Shown: positions 25,514 to 35,725 of the stretch, one piece after another
How the letters are laid out: each line of letters begins with the position of its first letter
Numbering within the stretch: the first letter of the stretch is position 1
From: MPNP01 sp026710155
GTDB taxonomy: Bacteria > Pseudomonadota > Alphaproteobacteria > Rhodobacterales > Rhodobacteraceae
DNA: 64,000 bases
Reading direction: 5' to 3'
Assembly (NCBI GenBank): GCA_965200885.1
Contig: OZ241737.1
Span: 434,001 to 498,000 of the forward strand
Notes under the pieces: generated by a model
Told to the model about the DNA's origin: nothing
Databases searched by the model: none
The model's input: only the letters and a program-made list of their open reading frames with translations
Translations under genes and position numbers: made by a program

Positions 25514-26635
25514 ATGTTAAAGACAATGGGTTGGAGTGTGGGTTTCAGAACTGGAATTATCGGATTGCCGAATGTAGGCAAATCAACCCTTTTCAATGCC
25601 CTGACCCATACGGCCTCGGCCCAAAACGAGAATTACCCCTTTTGTACCATCGAAGCCAATCTCGGAGAGGTTCCGGTCAATGATTCCAGATTGGCAGAAA
25701 TAGCCGGTTTTGAAAAATCCAAACAGATAATCCAGGCCAAGACAACCTTTGTCGATATAGCTGGTCTGGTCAAGGGGGCTTCCAAAGGGGAAGGGCTTGG
25801 AAACAAGTTTTTAGGCAACATAAGGGAAGTTGATGCACTGGCACATGTGGTGCGTTGTTTCGATGACAACAATATCGTCCATGTTGATGGCCAGGTTGAT
25901 CCCTTGAGGGATATCGAAACCATCGAAACGGAGCTTATGCTGGCCGATCTGGAGTCAATTGAAAGACAAAGATCAAGGTTAGTCAGAAAAATCAGGGGTG
26001 GTGACAAAGAATCATTGAAAATTGATGGATTATTGGAGCTAGCCCAGGAAAAACTTGAACACGGTATCCATGCCAGGCCAACAGGTCTTGATGAGGAAGA
26101 TACGAAATTATGGCACAGGCTGAAATTGCTTACATCCAAACCCTTTCTCTATGTTTGCAATGTTGACGAGAATTCCCTCAGTGATGGCAACAATTACTCT
26201 GCACAGGTTGAAGAATACGCCCGCAAGCATGACGCAAGTACTGTTCTGGTCTCAGCCCAGATCGAAGAGGAAATCAGCCAGCTAAACGCTGAAGAAGAGC
26301 AGGAATACCTGACCGAAATGGGACTTGACAGATCAGGACTTGACCGCCTGATCCAGAAGGGATACTCCCTCTTGGGGTTGATTACCTATTTTACGACAGG
26401 TCCAAATGAAACCCGGGCATGGACCATACAAAAAGGGACCAATGCTGCTGATGCTGCGGCAGTAATCCACGAAGATTTTCGGCGGGGTTTCATCCGGGCA
26501 GAAACAATATCATTCGAGGAATTCATATCGTGTGGTGGTTATCAACTGGCTCGCCAATCTGGTAAAATCAGAACCGAAGGAAAAACCTACAAGGTCAAGG
26601 ATGGTGAAATCCTTCACTTTCTTTTCAATGTTTAA
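25514..26635 (+). CDS. ychF: Ribosome-binding ATPase/GTPase YchF
   Basis: OBG-family P-loop NTPase that prefers ATP. G1 is GLPNVGKSTLFNALTH, G3 is FVDIAGLVKGASKGEGLGN, followed by the CNVDENS G4 region and the C-terminal TGS-like domain ending TYKVKDGEILHFLFNV. 373 codons from ATG 25514; homologues begin at (M)GFxxGIxGLPNVGKS, so GTG 25538 or ATG 25526 may be the true start. Normally co-directional with and next to pth; here pth is 5 kb away and inverted. Confidence 0.94.
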   Translation: MLKTMGWSVGFRTGIIGLPNVGKSTLFNALTHTASAQNENYPFCTIEANLGEVPVNDSRLAEIAGFEKSKQIIQAKTTFVDIAGLVKGASKGEGLGNKFLGNIREVDALAHVVRCFDDNNIVHVDGQVDPLRDIETIETELMLADLESIERQRSRLVRKIRGGDKESLKIDGLLELAQEKLEHGIHARPTGLDEEDTKLWHRLKLLTSKPFLYVCNVDENSLSDGNNYSAQVEEYARKHDASTVLVSAQIEEEISQLNAEEEQEYLTEMGLDRSGLDRLIQKGYSLLGLITYFTTGPNETRAWTIQKGTNAADAAAVIHEDFRRGFIRAETISFEEFISCGGYQLARQSGKIRTEGKTYKVKDGEILHFLFNV

Positions 26636-26708
26636 GCCAATGACATACCTTTGGCTCAGTCAATCGCCACCGAAACCTGATTCAGGATGCTGAAAGATTG
26701 GCCGCCAG

Positions 26709-29654
26709 TTAATCTGAAGTCTCAAGCAGAGTCAGAACCTCATCACATCTTGCACAAACCCCTTGATGAAAGAATGATCCTACCTCAGGCAGTATTTTCC
26801 AACACCGTTGGCATTTATCCCCTTTTGCATGGTTGAATTCAACCCTGAAGCCATTGTTGCCATCTGTCCCAGATTTATTCTCCATTGAAGTTACCTTGAC
26901 AACATCAATTTGGGAGGTGATGCAAACATCATCCAAGGGCACAGACGTTAGCAGGTTGTAAAGCTCTTCATCCTCAACAAGGATTCTGGGATGGACTTCC
27001 AGACTCGAACCGATGACCTTGGCTGCGCGCTGATTTTCGATTTCTGCATTGACAACCCTTCTTACCTCCCGGATTTTTTCCCACTTTTTGGCAAGATCGT
27101 CATTTCGCCAGTCAGTTTTGGCTTGCGGAAAATCATGTAAATGAACTGAATCTGAAGACGAGGGATTGCGTGATTGCCAAATTTCCTCCATGGTAAAAGG
27201 CAATATGGGCGCCAGCCAGGTTGTCAGAAAATTGAACAGTATGTCCAGAACCATCAGAGTCGCCTTGTATTGTTGGCTCTCGGGATATCCACAATAAAGG
27301 GAATCCTTTCTGATATCAAAATAGAACCTGGACAAATCGGTATTCAGGAAATTGAAGATTTGAGAGTACACACTTCGGAAATCATATTCGGCATAGCCGT
27401 TTCTGACCGTTTCATCCAATTCGCAAATCCGATGCAAGACCCACCGCTCCAGATCAGGCATGGTAGTCCAGTCAATTTCCTCGACCTCACAGTTGTCATG
27501 TAGATTGCCAAGAATGAACCTGAATGCATTTCTCAATCGCCGGTAACTGTCAATGACAGTTTGAAGGATATTGGGACCTATCCTCAGATCAGAGGTGTAA
27601 TCTGACTGGGCAACCCAAAGGCGAAGTATATCCGCACCATGTTTCTTGACCAACTCTTCGGGCGATACGGTATTGCCCAATGATTTGGACATTTTCTTGC
27701 CCTTTTCATCAAGCGTGAACCCGTGGGTCAGCACTCCTCTGTAAGGCGCCCGTCCGTTGGTTCCACACGATTGCAACAGAGACGATTGAAACCACCCACG
27801 GTGTTGATCGGTACCTTCAAGATACAAATCAGCCATGCCATCGTGACTTCCGTCATCACGGTCCCTCAAAACGAAAGCATGGGTCGATCCGGAATCAAAC
27901 CATACATCCAATATGTCCGTTATCTGTTCGTAATCTTCAGGCTTGTAGAGACCTTCAAGTATCTTTTCCCTGGTATTTTCCTCATACCATGTATCGGCTC
28001 CTCCCTCTTTGATCATGGCCGAAATCCGGTCATTGACTCTCTGGTCCCTGAGTAAAAGGTCCTTTGCTCCCGGACTGGCTCCCTTCCTGATGAAACAGGT
28101 AAGGGGCACACCCCAGGCCCTTTGTCTGGAAAGCACCCAGTCCGGTCGTTTTTCAAGCATTGAATTAATCCGATTCTGGCCAGATTGAGGTGTCCATTTG
28201 ACCCTATGGTTTATTGTATTGAGGGCTCTTTCCCTGATTGTCTTGCCTTCACCGGATTGGTTATCGTCAACTTCCTTGTCTATTGCAACAAACCACTGGG
28301 GGGTATTGCGATAGATCAGCGGGGCCTTGGAACGCCAGCTGTGAGGATAGGAATGGACCAGTTTTCGTCTGGCCACCAGTTTACCCTTGGTGATCAGGTT
28401 GGCTATGATGATATTGTTGGCCGCACCCTCCTTGCCGTTGGAATTGAATATTTCCAATCCCCCAAAAATGGGGAGGGAGGACCGAAACCTGCCATCTTCA
28501 TTGACATTGTGAGTCATGTGGAGGTTGTGCTTTCTGGCAATCAGAAAGTCATCGTCCCCATGCGAAGGTGCCGTATGCACGAATCCTGTTCCGGCTTCGT
28601 CAGTGACGTGATCACCCGGCAACAGCGGCACTGCATAATCCCATCTGTTAACATCTGGTTCCTGCTCCGAAACCATGCCACGGAAGGGGTGTTCACATAC
28701 CAGTCGAGCCAATTCCTCGGATGAAACGGTTTTGATCTTTTTGTAGGCGGTTATTCTCGAAACCCTGGCCGTTTCCTCTATCAGGTTATCGGCCAATAGA
28801 AAATACTCGCCCTTGCCAAACCAGTTGTCTTCAGGTGCTTCTGTTACCTCATAGAGCGAATAGGTTATATTCGGGTTGAAGCAGATTGCCTTGTTGGAAG
28901 GAATTGTCCAGGCAGTTGTTGTCCAGATAATAACAGATGTATCTTCAGGTATGTCAGCTTTGGCCAAATCCTTGGAAAGTGTCGTATCAACAGGAAACCT
29001 GACCCATATTGACTGGCTGGTATGATCCTCATACTCGACTTCAGCTTCGGCCAGGGCAGTTTTCTCCACGGTTGACCATAAAACGGGTTTCGAACCCTGA
29101 TAAAGCGTTCCATTCATGAGAAACTTCATGAATTCTTCGGCAATGACCGCTTCGGCGTGGTAATCCATGGTCAAGTATGGATCATTCCATTTACCGATCA
29201 CTCCAAGTCGGCAAAACTCCAGTCTTTGAATGTTGATCCAGTTTTTGGCAAACTCCCGACACTCCCTCCTCAGGTCCAAAATCGAGACATCCTCTTTATA
29301 AAGACCGCGTTCCCGGTAATTCTCCTCCACTTTCCATTCAATTGGTAGCCCATGGCAATCCCAACCCGGGACATACCTTGAATCCTTACCCATTTGTTGT
29401 TGCGACCGCACAACAAAATCTTTCAAGACCTTGTTCAATGCATGACCGATATGGAGATGCCCATTGGCATAAGGAGGCCCATCATGAAGAATGAAGGTTT
29501 CCCTACCCTCCTTGGCACGCAATCGGTCATAAACTCCAATCTCATCCCAACCCGATAAAATACCCGGTTCCTTTTGGGGAAGACCGGCCCGCATGGGGAA
29601 TGTGGTTTTCGGCAATCGAAGGGTGGATTTATAATCTATGGCTTGGGTATTCAT
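26709..29654 (-). CDS. ileS: Isoleucyl-tRNA synthetase
   Basis: Class I aminoacyl-tRNA synthetase of 981 residues. HIGH motif in DGPPYANGHLHIGHALNKV; the KMSKS motif in LDEKGKKMSKSLGN; an editing CP1 domain between them (WTTTAWTIPSNKA and GTGFVHTAPSHGDDD); anticodon-binding helices; and a C-terminal zinc finger CQRCW ... CARCDEVL. Full length. It is convergent with ychF; the 73-bp gap contains AGCCAA/TTGGCT, a possible weak hairpin. Confidence 0.97.
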   Translation of the reverse strand: MNTQAIDYKSTLRLPKTTFPMRAGLPQKEPGILSGWDEIGVYDRLRAKEGRETFILHDGPPYANGHLHIGHALNKVLKDFVVRSQQQMGKDSRYVPGWDCHGLPIEWKVEENYRERGLYKEDVSILDLRRECREFAKNWINIQRLEFCRLGVIGKWNDPYLTMDYHAEAVIAEEFMKFLMNGTLYQGSKPVLWSTVEKTALAEAEVEYEDHTSQSIWVRFPVDTTLSKDLAKADIPEDTSVIIWTTTAWTIPSNKAICFNPNITYSLYEVTEAPEDNWFGKGEYFLLADNLIEETARVSRITAYKKIKTVSSEELARLVCEHPFRGMVSEQEPDVNRWDYAVPLLPGDHVTDEAGTGFVHTAPSHGDDDFLIARKHNLHMTHNVNEDGRFRSSLPIFGGLEIFNSNGKEGAANNIIIANLITKGKLVARRKLVHSYPHSWRSKAPLIYRNTPQWFVAIDKEVDDNQSGEGKTIRERALNTINHRVKWTPQSGQNRINSMLEKRPDWVLSRQRAWGVPLTCFIRKGASPGAKDLLLRDQRVNDRISAMIKEGGADTWYEENTREKILEGLYKPEDYEQITDILDVWFDSGSTHAFVLRDRDDGSHDGMADLYLEGTDQHRGWFQSSLLQSCGTNGRAPYRGVLTHGFTLDEKGKKMSKSLGNTVSPEELVKKHGADILRLWVAQSDYTSDLRIGPNILQTVIDSYRRLRNAFRFILGNLHDNCEVEEIDWTTMPDLERWVLHRICELDETVRNGYAEYDFRSVYSQIFNFLNTDLSRFYFDIRKDSLYCGYPESQQYKATLMVLDILFNFLTTWLAPILPFTMEEIWQSRNPSSSDSVHLHDFPQAKTDWRNDDLAKKWEKIREVRRVVNAEIENQRAAKVIGSSLEVHPRILVEDEELYNLLTSVPLDDVCITSQIDVVKVTSMENKSGTDGNNGFRVEFNHAKGDKCQRCWKILPEVGSFFHQGVCARCDEVLTLLETSD

Positions 29655-29898
29655 GTGTTTTACCTACGCTTGGGAAAATGTATCTTTAATGTCTTCCGGT
29701 ATCAGGTTAAATCATGGATTCGGATGAGTGTTGACGCTTGATAGGAATGTGGCGATTTATGTTCTGCAAGGATAGTGAAGACAAAAAAGGAAACCTATAC
29801 TAAATGGGATTACATAATAATTTTCAACCACGAAGAGGTCATCGCATGAACTTTAGCGGCAATTGCATGACATTTCAGAAGTATCTATAGGTGGACTC

Positions 29899-30684
29899 AT
29901 GCCACGATTTGCAATGTTGGTCGAGTATAACGGTGAGGCTTATTGTGGTTGGCAAAGGCAGAAAGCACAATCTTCCGTTCAGGAAACCATCGAGAATGCA
30001 ATTCGCAAGCTAGAAGGTGATTTGCCTCATATTACTGCTGCCGGCAGAACAGATACGGGTGTACATGCCCTGGGGCAAGTCATCCACTTTGACTTGAAAA
30101 AGGACTGGTTGCCCCAAACCCTCATAGCTGCCATTAATGCCAATCTGAGACCATCCAGGATAGCTGTCCTTAAGGCAAGTGAGGTGGCTGAGGATTTTCA
30201 TGCCCGATTTTCAGCTGTCAAAAGAACTTACCTCTACAGGGTAATCGTACGATCTTCTCCCCTGGTTTTCGAAAGCGGCCTGGCCTTTCAGATTTACAAG
30301 GATCTGGATCTGGCAGATATGATCAAGGGCGCATCCCATCTCATGGGCAAACATGATTTTACAACCTTTCGTTCTGCCCACTGCCAGGCCCTGTCCCCTG
30401 TAAAGACAATGAACAACATACAAATTGACAACATCTTGAGTCCCTCAGGCAAGGAATACGAATTCATCCTTGAAGCACCCAGTTTTCTGCACAAGCAGGT
30501 GAGGAGCATTGTTGGAACTTTAATCAAGGTTGGCATGAAAAATCTTGATCCAGATGATGTCAAAACAATCCTTGAAGCAAGAAATCGCCAGGAATGTGGG
30601 CCATTGGCACCACCCAAAGGTCTCTATCTAAAGAAGGTAACCTATGATCATGATCCCTTTTCAGGCATTGCAAAATCAAAATGA
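29899..30684 (+). CDS. truA: tRNA pseudouridine(38-40) synthase
   Basis: Makes pseudouridine in the tRNA anticodon arm. The N-terminus MPRFAMLVEYNGEAYCGWQR is typical, with the catalytic Asp in AAGRTDTGVHALGQV and the later KRTYLYRV and FLHKQVRSIVGTLIKVG. 261 residues from ATG 29899, with AGGTGG about 6 nt upstream; the frame is open back to 29863. The 244 bp between ileS and truA show nothing recognisable. Confidence 0.94.
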   Translation: MPRFAMLVEYNGEAYCGWQRQKAQSSVQETIENAIRKLEGDLPHITAAGRTDTGVHALGQVIHFDLKKDWLPQTLIAAINANLRPSRIAVLKASEVAEDFHARFSAVKRTYLYRVIVRSSPLVFESGLAFQIYKDLDLADMIKGASHLMGKHDFTTFRSAHCQALSPVKTMNNIQIDNILSPSGKEYEFILEAPSFLHKQVRSIVGTLIKVGMKNLDPDDVKTILEARNRQECGPLAPPKGLYLKKVTYDHDPFSGIAKSK

Positions 30685-30773
30685 ATCCTCCAAAGATGGA
30701 AACACCAAGATTATTACCCTCTTCTGGCGCAAATGATTATTGGTCAAAAGAATAAGTAAAAGCGAGTTGGATA

Positions 30774-31283
30774 ATGAAACAAGACAATCCGGTAATTCCT
30801 CTGGCATCAACCTACCAGACAAAAGTTCATCCAGATTGGGTTGATTACAATGATCACATGCGTGATTCATTTTATTCACTGGCATTCAGCCTGGCCGTGG
30901 ACAGGTTCCAGGAAGAAACCGGTCTGGGAGACGAATACCGAAAACGGGAACGAAATACTGTCTATGCCCTGGAGTTCCACAATTATTTCCTTTTGGAGGT
31001 AAAAATGTTTGCCGAACTTGATATTCAAACCTTCGTTCTGAATTCTGATGCCAAGAGAATTCACCTTTACCAGAAAATGCAATCAGCCGGTGCATTGGTA
31101 GCCATTTGTGAAAGCATGCAATTGCATGTATCCCAGAGAGGAACTCCAAAGGCCGTACCCTTTCCCGATACAATCTATCGTGAACTGCAATCAAGAATCG
31201 TTCCAGCCGAGTATCTTGCGGGCTTGATGCATCGTTCCAGAAAACTCGATATCAACAACAAAAAGCGGGAACAATCAACATGA
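30774..31283 (+). CDS. Hotdog thioesterase, probable betainyl-CoA thioesterase of carnitine breakdown
   Basis: 169-residue hotdog-fold protein. The active-site region is WVDYNDHMRDSFYSLAFS (4-hydroxybenzoyl-CoA-thioesterase-like, with YNxHM). The middle EFHNYFLLEVKMFAELDIQT and KRIHLYQKM are as in CdhB. It overlaps the downstream carnitine dehydrogenase by 4 nt (ATGA), the arrangement, and in some species the fusion, known for carnitine degradation. Inferred role: hydrolysis of betainyl-CoA to glycine betaine. The dehydrocarnitine-cleaving partner (BKACE type) is not in this window. Confidence 0.75.
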   Translation: MKQDNPVIPLASTYQTKVHPDWVDYNDHMRDSFYSLAFSLAVDRFQEETGLGDEYRKRERNTVYALEFHNYFLLEVKMFAELDIQTFVLNSDAKRIHLYQKMQSAGALVAICESMQLHVSQRGTPKAVPFPDTIYRELQSRIVPAEYLAGLMHRSRKLDINNKKREQST

Positions 31284-32266
31284 ATGTGAAAACACTCGGA
31301 CTGCTTGGTACAGGTGTCATTGGTGGCGGTTGGGCTGCCAGGGCCATTCACTGTGGGGTAAATGTAATCGCAGCTGATTTTGACCCGGTCATGGAAAAAT
31401 GGCTGCGGGATTCGATTGACAATTCCAGACAGGCCCTTTCTCTGTTGACCGAGGGAGTACCCTTACCACCCCCGGGAAAGCTGGAATTCACCACCAATCC
31501 CCTGGAAATGGCTGAAAAGGCTGATTTTATCCAGGAAAGCGTTTCTGAAGTTGAGGAGTTGAAAACAAAGGCTCTCTTGCCTGTATCAGAGGCAGCACGC
31601 CAAGAAGTGATAATTTCCTCAAGTACCTCGGGCTTTCTGCCTACTGACCTTCAAAAAGATCTGAAACATCCGGAACGATTTATCGTGGGACATCCGTTCA
31701 ATCCCGTTTATCTCTGTCCACTGGTCGAAATCGTGGGAGGTAAATTGACCTCTGAAGAGGCAAAAGACATAGCCCGGGAATTTTATGAGGACATTGGCAT
31801 GCAAGTGCTAATGGTCAATAGAGAGGTTCCAGCCCATGTAGCCAATCGCCTTCAGGAAGCAATGTGGCGCGAAATCCTGCATATGCTCAACGAGGGTATG
31901 GCCACAACTCGGGAGTTGGACGAGAGTATCGTTTACGGTCCGGGATTAAGATGGGCAGTCATGGGTATGAACCAACTCTACATGATGGCAGGAGGCGATG
32001 GTGGGGCCAGAAAATTCATGGAAAAATTTGGCCCGACCCTTACCATGCCTTGGTGTAACATGGACGGGCCAGAACTTACCGAGGATTTGCTTGATAAATT
32101 TGAATTTGGTACAAACCAGCAGGCTGAAGGTAAAACCGTCAGGGAACTCGAAGCAATAAGGGATGAGTGCATGGTGGCTATCCAGAAGGTGCTGGCGAAG
32201 CACGATTTTGCCTCAGGCAAAACGCTAAATGCCTTCAGAGCCAGAAAAGAGAACCAGCGGGGATGA
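31280..32266 (+). CDS. L-carnitine 3-dehydrogenase
   Basis: NAD-dependent dehydrogenase of the 3-hydroxyacyl-CoA dehydrogenase family. Rossmann motif GLLGTGVIGGGWAARA at the N-terminus; SSSTSGFLPTDLQ and HPFNPVYLCPLVEIVGG with the catalytic His; then NRLQEAMWREILHMLNEG. The 328-residue length and coupling to a thioesterase fit carnitine 3-dehydrogenase rather than a fatty-acid enzyme. It would oxidise L-carnitine to 3-dehydrocarnitine. Translationally coupled to the thioesterase (4-nt overlap). Confidence 0.83.
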   Translation: MNVKTLGLLGTGVIGGGWAARAIHCGVNVIAADFDPVMEKWLRDSIDNSRQALSLLTEGVPLPPPGKLEFTTNPLEMAEKADFIQESVSEVEELKTKALLPVSEAARQEVIISSSTSGFLPTDLQKDLKHPERFIVGHPFNPVYLCPLVEIVGGKLTSEEAKDIAREFYEDIGMQVLMVNREVPAHVANRLQEAMWREILHMLNEGMATTRELDESIVYGPGLRWAVMGMNQLYMMAGGDGGARKFMEKFGPTLTMPWCNMDGPELTEDLLDKFEFGTNQQAEGKTVRELEAIRDECMVAIQKVLAKHDFASGKTLNAFRARKENQRG

Positions 32267-32278
32267 ATTCATCCCTGA

Positions 32279-35200
32279 TCAGGTGGTTGGCTCCAGATTG
32301 TGGATTTTGACATTGGGGCAAACCTTCCTTGCAATATCCAGAATATGTTCATGGTGGGTGAAGTAAATCACCTGACATCTTTCACCCATCTCTTCAAGTA
32401 CCTGCAAGGCTTCGGCAGTCCGTTCGTTATCAAAGGTTTCGAGTATGTCATCGGCCAGAAAAGGAGCTGACCGGTTGCTTTTCATGATTTCATAAAAGCC
32501 CGCTATACGGAGAGCAAGGTAAAGTTGAAACCGGGTCCCCTTGGAAAGGTCCTGGGAAAACATGGTTCCACCTTCCTTTGGTTCCACAGTCAAAATCTCC
32601 TTGTTCTTTACCAAAGTGGTACCAAGGGACTTGTAGTTGCCGCAACTTATTTTGGAGAAGATTTGTGAAGCCAGGGTCATCATTTCACTCTTGTGGGTGT
32701 CCCTGAATTTCCTGATGGCATGTTCCATTGCGATGATCCCGAATTTGTTCTTCAGGTGGGTTCGAACCTTTTCCTGAAGGTCAATCAGCAGATTCTCGTG
32801 ATATTCCTTGATCCGTGCAACCGAATCATCCCCTGAAACAGTCTCCAATTCCCTACGAGCCTCACCCAGTGTTGCCTGCCTTTCATCGCGTACAATCTCA
32901 CATTCACTCAATTTGCCTTCAAGGGATCCTTTTTCACTTTCAAGTTCAGCCATATCCAGATCCTTGACCTGATCTATTGCCTCTTGCTTCGTGGGCAATT
33001 CCATTGCCTTACGAATATTTTCCAGTATCTTCTTTTCTTTGGTTTTCAATTCCTGGTATCGTTCAGCCCTTGCACAACAATTCTTTATTGCATCCAGATT
33101 TTTCTCGTCATAGCGAATACCAAACTCCTCAATGTTCTTATTAATTCTGCTTAAATCCTCTTCAAGACCCAACTTTTCCTCTATTCTATTTTCAAGATCT
33201 ACCTTGGTGTTCTTGTTTTCGCTGTGAATCCTGAGGTTGTTTTGAACATGCTCTTCAACAGAATTCCACAATTTGAGGACATCATCGCCTTCAATTCCCA
33301 ATTCATGAGCCAATTCCCTTACATTTTGGGTAAACCTGTTCTCATCGACCTTCATTTTTTCAATTCTATCCATCAGGCTGTTCAATTCTGATGCCTTGGG
33401 AATCAATTGGTCCAGAGTAGTGATGATTTCCTTCATCTCGGAAACAAGGGGTATGTCGGATTCACCAAATACGGTTCTTTGGCAGGCTTTTTCCCATTGT
33501 TCCAACCATCTGGATTTACTGGCTTCTGCCTCTTTAAACACTTTCAATCTTGCCCGGTGATCCACCTTTGCCCTCAAATGCTGGTCACACAATGATTTTA
33601 TTGTCTTGTGTCTTTCAATAAGGTTTTCGGCAGTCGAAACCAGGGTTTCCAAATTCCAATGGTCCTTGCAGTCTATTTTTGCTTCTTTCAGGACATGTGT
33701 AAGGGTATCCTGCAATCGTTCTGCTTCTTCTTCAAAATAATTTCTTCTGGTCTGGAGTGACTGGAGTTTTCTCACTGAACCCAAGATCTCATTGCGAAGA
33801 TCAAGCCAACTGATGTATTCATCGGTGGTTTGCATGCTTTCCAATCCTGGTATACTTGCGAACAAACTGTTTCTGGCAGCAATCTGTGTTTCAATTTTCT
33901 TTTCCAGTTCCAAGCAGTTTTGCTTTTCCAGATCCATCCGGTCATTCAGTTCCTTTATTTTTGCTTCCCTATCTGATCTAAAAACCTTGCTTGCTTTTTG
34001 ATCAGCTGCCCGAGAGGTAATTTGATCATCACTTCTCATGGCCAATTCGAATTGTTCTGCTGTCGAAATATCTAGGGTATTCTTGTGTTCGGCCCAACGA
34101 TTCTCCCGCCTGTTTCTTGCTTCTGCCAAGTCTTTGAGGGTAACTTCTTCAGATTCCATCTCGTTGAGAGAATTTTCGATTTTCCTTATTTCCTGCTCCA
34201 GATTTTTCTTTCTTGCCTTGGCTTCACGAAATTCCCTATTGGTCTCCTCGAATTGCTTTTGCTTCAATCCAATTTCCTGTTTTGAAGGGCAACTCAAATC
34301 TTGTAGGACATGATAATCACCTTTCCAAGGAAGTAAATTGTGCAAACCACTTTCGATTTCACCTTCAACATCCAGAATGTCTTTGGTAACATTTTGAAGT
34401 AGTGTTCGGGGATCATTCTTCCTGATTTCCTGCAATACCGATTCAATTGCCACTATTTCCTGTTCTAGGTCTCCAGCCTGATCAAGTTTGGCTTGGATGG
34501 AATCCATCTCCTCGGTGGCCTTTCCAATTTCTTCCCGGGCAGTCTGATAATTCGCTTCTACGCCTGAATTTTCCTGCATCAGGTCCCGTAACAATCCAAT
34601 TGTAGCCGAATCCGGCAATTTCAGGCTTTCATTGCCATCACTGTATTCCAGTCCAAGCCGACCAGTCAGATTCAATACTTCTGCCCTAAGTTCGTTTTTT
34701 TTGTCGGTTCTACGAGGAAGGTCCTTGATTACTGATTTATAGGATGCTTCAAGGGCCTTGGTCTTAAAGACCCAGGATTCCAGATCAATGGCCTTTTCAT
34801 CAATTAAATTGGCACTTAATGTGTTTTCCTTTCGTTGGATTTCCTTGGTCAACTGATCCAATCGGCTATTGGTTTCAATCATTTCGTGGTTCCAATCATC
34901 CAGAATCTTTCTCCAATTCTGCGGGGGTATGGGCAATTCCTTGAAATCCCCCAACTCATCCTTTATGCCTGACAGGGAACCAACCCATCTCAAGGCATCT
35001 ATTTTCCTTCCCACCTGAGCCAGTTCGGTTTTGGCTGTTCCCAATGATTTACTGGCAAGATCAAGATTGCTTTGAGCCTCATCGTAATTCCTTAACAACG
35101 CTTTATACTCGGTAGCTCCCTTGTCCTTTTCCTGCCACTCTCCCTTCAGCTCGGCCAGTTCATCCTTGATTTGCTTAAGCTGGTTTTTGGATGTGCCTTT

Positions 35201-35725
35201 CCTGTAGAACTGGTCATTGTCCAACTGTAATTCTTCAAGTCTTTCACTAAGGTCAGCCATTCCGGCACTGGCGGAAAACAACAATTTCCCCAAATCACCC
35301 TTGCTTGCCAGGATTTCATTTCCACCCTTTTCAAGCGTTTGATCGTTGGCAGTAAACAGAATTTCATAGTCTGGACGGGTATATCCACCCAAAAGGGCAT
35401 TCAAAACCGATTCCGATACAACTTCATCGTCCATGTCACGCAGGGAATCCTTGGCTTTTTTGATCCTTTTGTACTCAACCAATGTGCTTTCATTGTCCAA
35501 TGTGGCCAAGATTTCCATTGCGGTTGAATGCTTGAAGCCATAGGGTGAACCGCGTTTTATTCCAAATAAAAAATCAAGCCAGGCTTCCATGGAGGTGGTT
35601 TTACCGGATTCATTCAGCCCAAATATGATATGAAAGTCTGGCTTCTCCGATACCCTTTCCCCGAAATCCAAAATCTTGCCGGAAAACATCCCGTACTTGG
35701 ACAAATGCAACTTGTTCAATCTCAT
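32279..35725 (-). CDS. YhaN-type SMC-like AAA ATPase (Rad50/SbcC relative)
   Basis: 1148-residue protein with an ABC-type head split by a very long coiled coil. Walker A is IIFGLNESGKTTSMEAW near residue 40; the signature-like DLSKGTRFQLYLALRIAGF and Walker B/D-loop FLADDILETFDNERTAE lie near the C-terminus. The middle ~800 residues are Glu/Lys/Leu-rich heptads. No clear CXXC zinc hook was seen. It starts 4 nt inside the end of the nuclease gene upstream (ATGA). Such pairs act in double-strand-break processing or genome maintenance; exact role unknown. Confidence 0.85.
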   Translation of the reverse strand: MRLNKLHLSKYGMFSGKILDFGERVSEKPDFHIIFGLNESGKTTSMEAWLDFLFGIKRGSPYGFKHSTAMEILATLDNESTLVEYKRIKKAKDSLRDMDDEVVSESVLNALLGGYTRPDYEILFTANDQTLEKGGNEILASKGDLGKLLFSASAGMADLSERLEELQLDNDQFYRKGTSKNQLKQIKDELAELKGEWQEKDKGATEYKALLRNYDEAQSNLDLASKSLGTAKTELAQVGRKIDALRWVGSLSGIKDELGDFKELPIPPQNWRKILDDWNHEMIETNSRLDQLTKEIQRKENTLSANLIDEKAIDLESWVFKTKALEASYKSVIKDLPRRTDKKNELRAEVLNLTGRLGLEYSDGNESLKLPDSATIGLLRDLMQENSGVEANYQTAREEIGKATEEMDSIQAKLDQAGDLEQEIVAIESVLQEIRKNDPRTLLQNVTKDILDVEGEIESGLHNLLPWKGDYHVLQDLSCPSKQEIGLKQKQFEETNREFREAKARKKNLEQEIRKIENSLNEMESEEVTLKDLAEARNRRENRWAEHKNTLDISTAEQFELAMRSDDQITSRAADQKASKVFRSDREAKIKELNDRMDLEKQNCLELEKKIETQIAARNSLFASIPGLESMQTTDEYISWLDLRNEILGSVRKLQSLQTRRNYFEEEAERLQDTLTHVLKEAKIDCKDHWNLETLVSTAENLIERHKTIKSLCDQHLRAKVDHRARLKVFKEAEASKSRWLEQWEKACQRTVFGESDIPLVSEMKEIITTLDQLIPKASELNSLMDRIEKMKVDENRFTQNVRELAHELGIEGDDVLKLWNSVEEHVQNNLRIHSENKNTKVDLENRIEEKLGLEEDLSRINKNIEEFGIRYDEKNLDAIKNCCARAERYQELKTKEKKILENIRKAMELPTKQEAIDQVKDLDMAELESEKGSLEGKLSECEIVRDERQATLGEARRELETVSGDDSVARIKEYHENLLIDLQEKVRTHLKNKFGIIAMEHAIRKFRDTHKSEMMTLASQIFSKISCGNYKSLGTTLVKNKEILTVEPKEGGTMFSQDLSKGTRFQLYLALRIAGFYEIMKSNRSAPFLADDILETFDNERTAEALQVLEEMGERCQVIYFTHHEHILDIARKVCPNVKIHNLEPTT

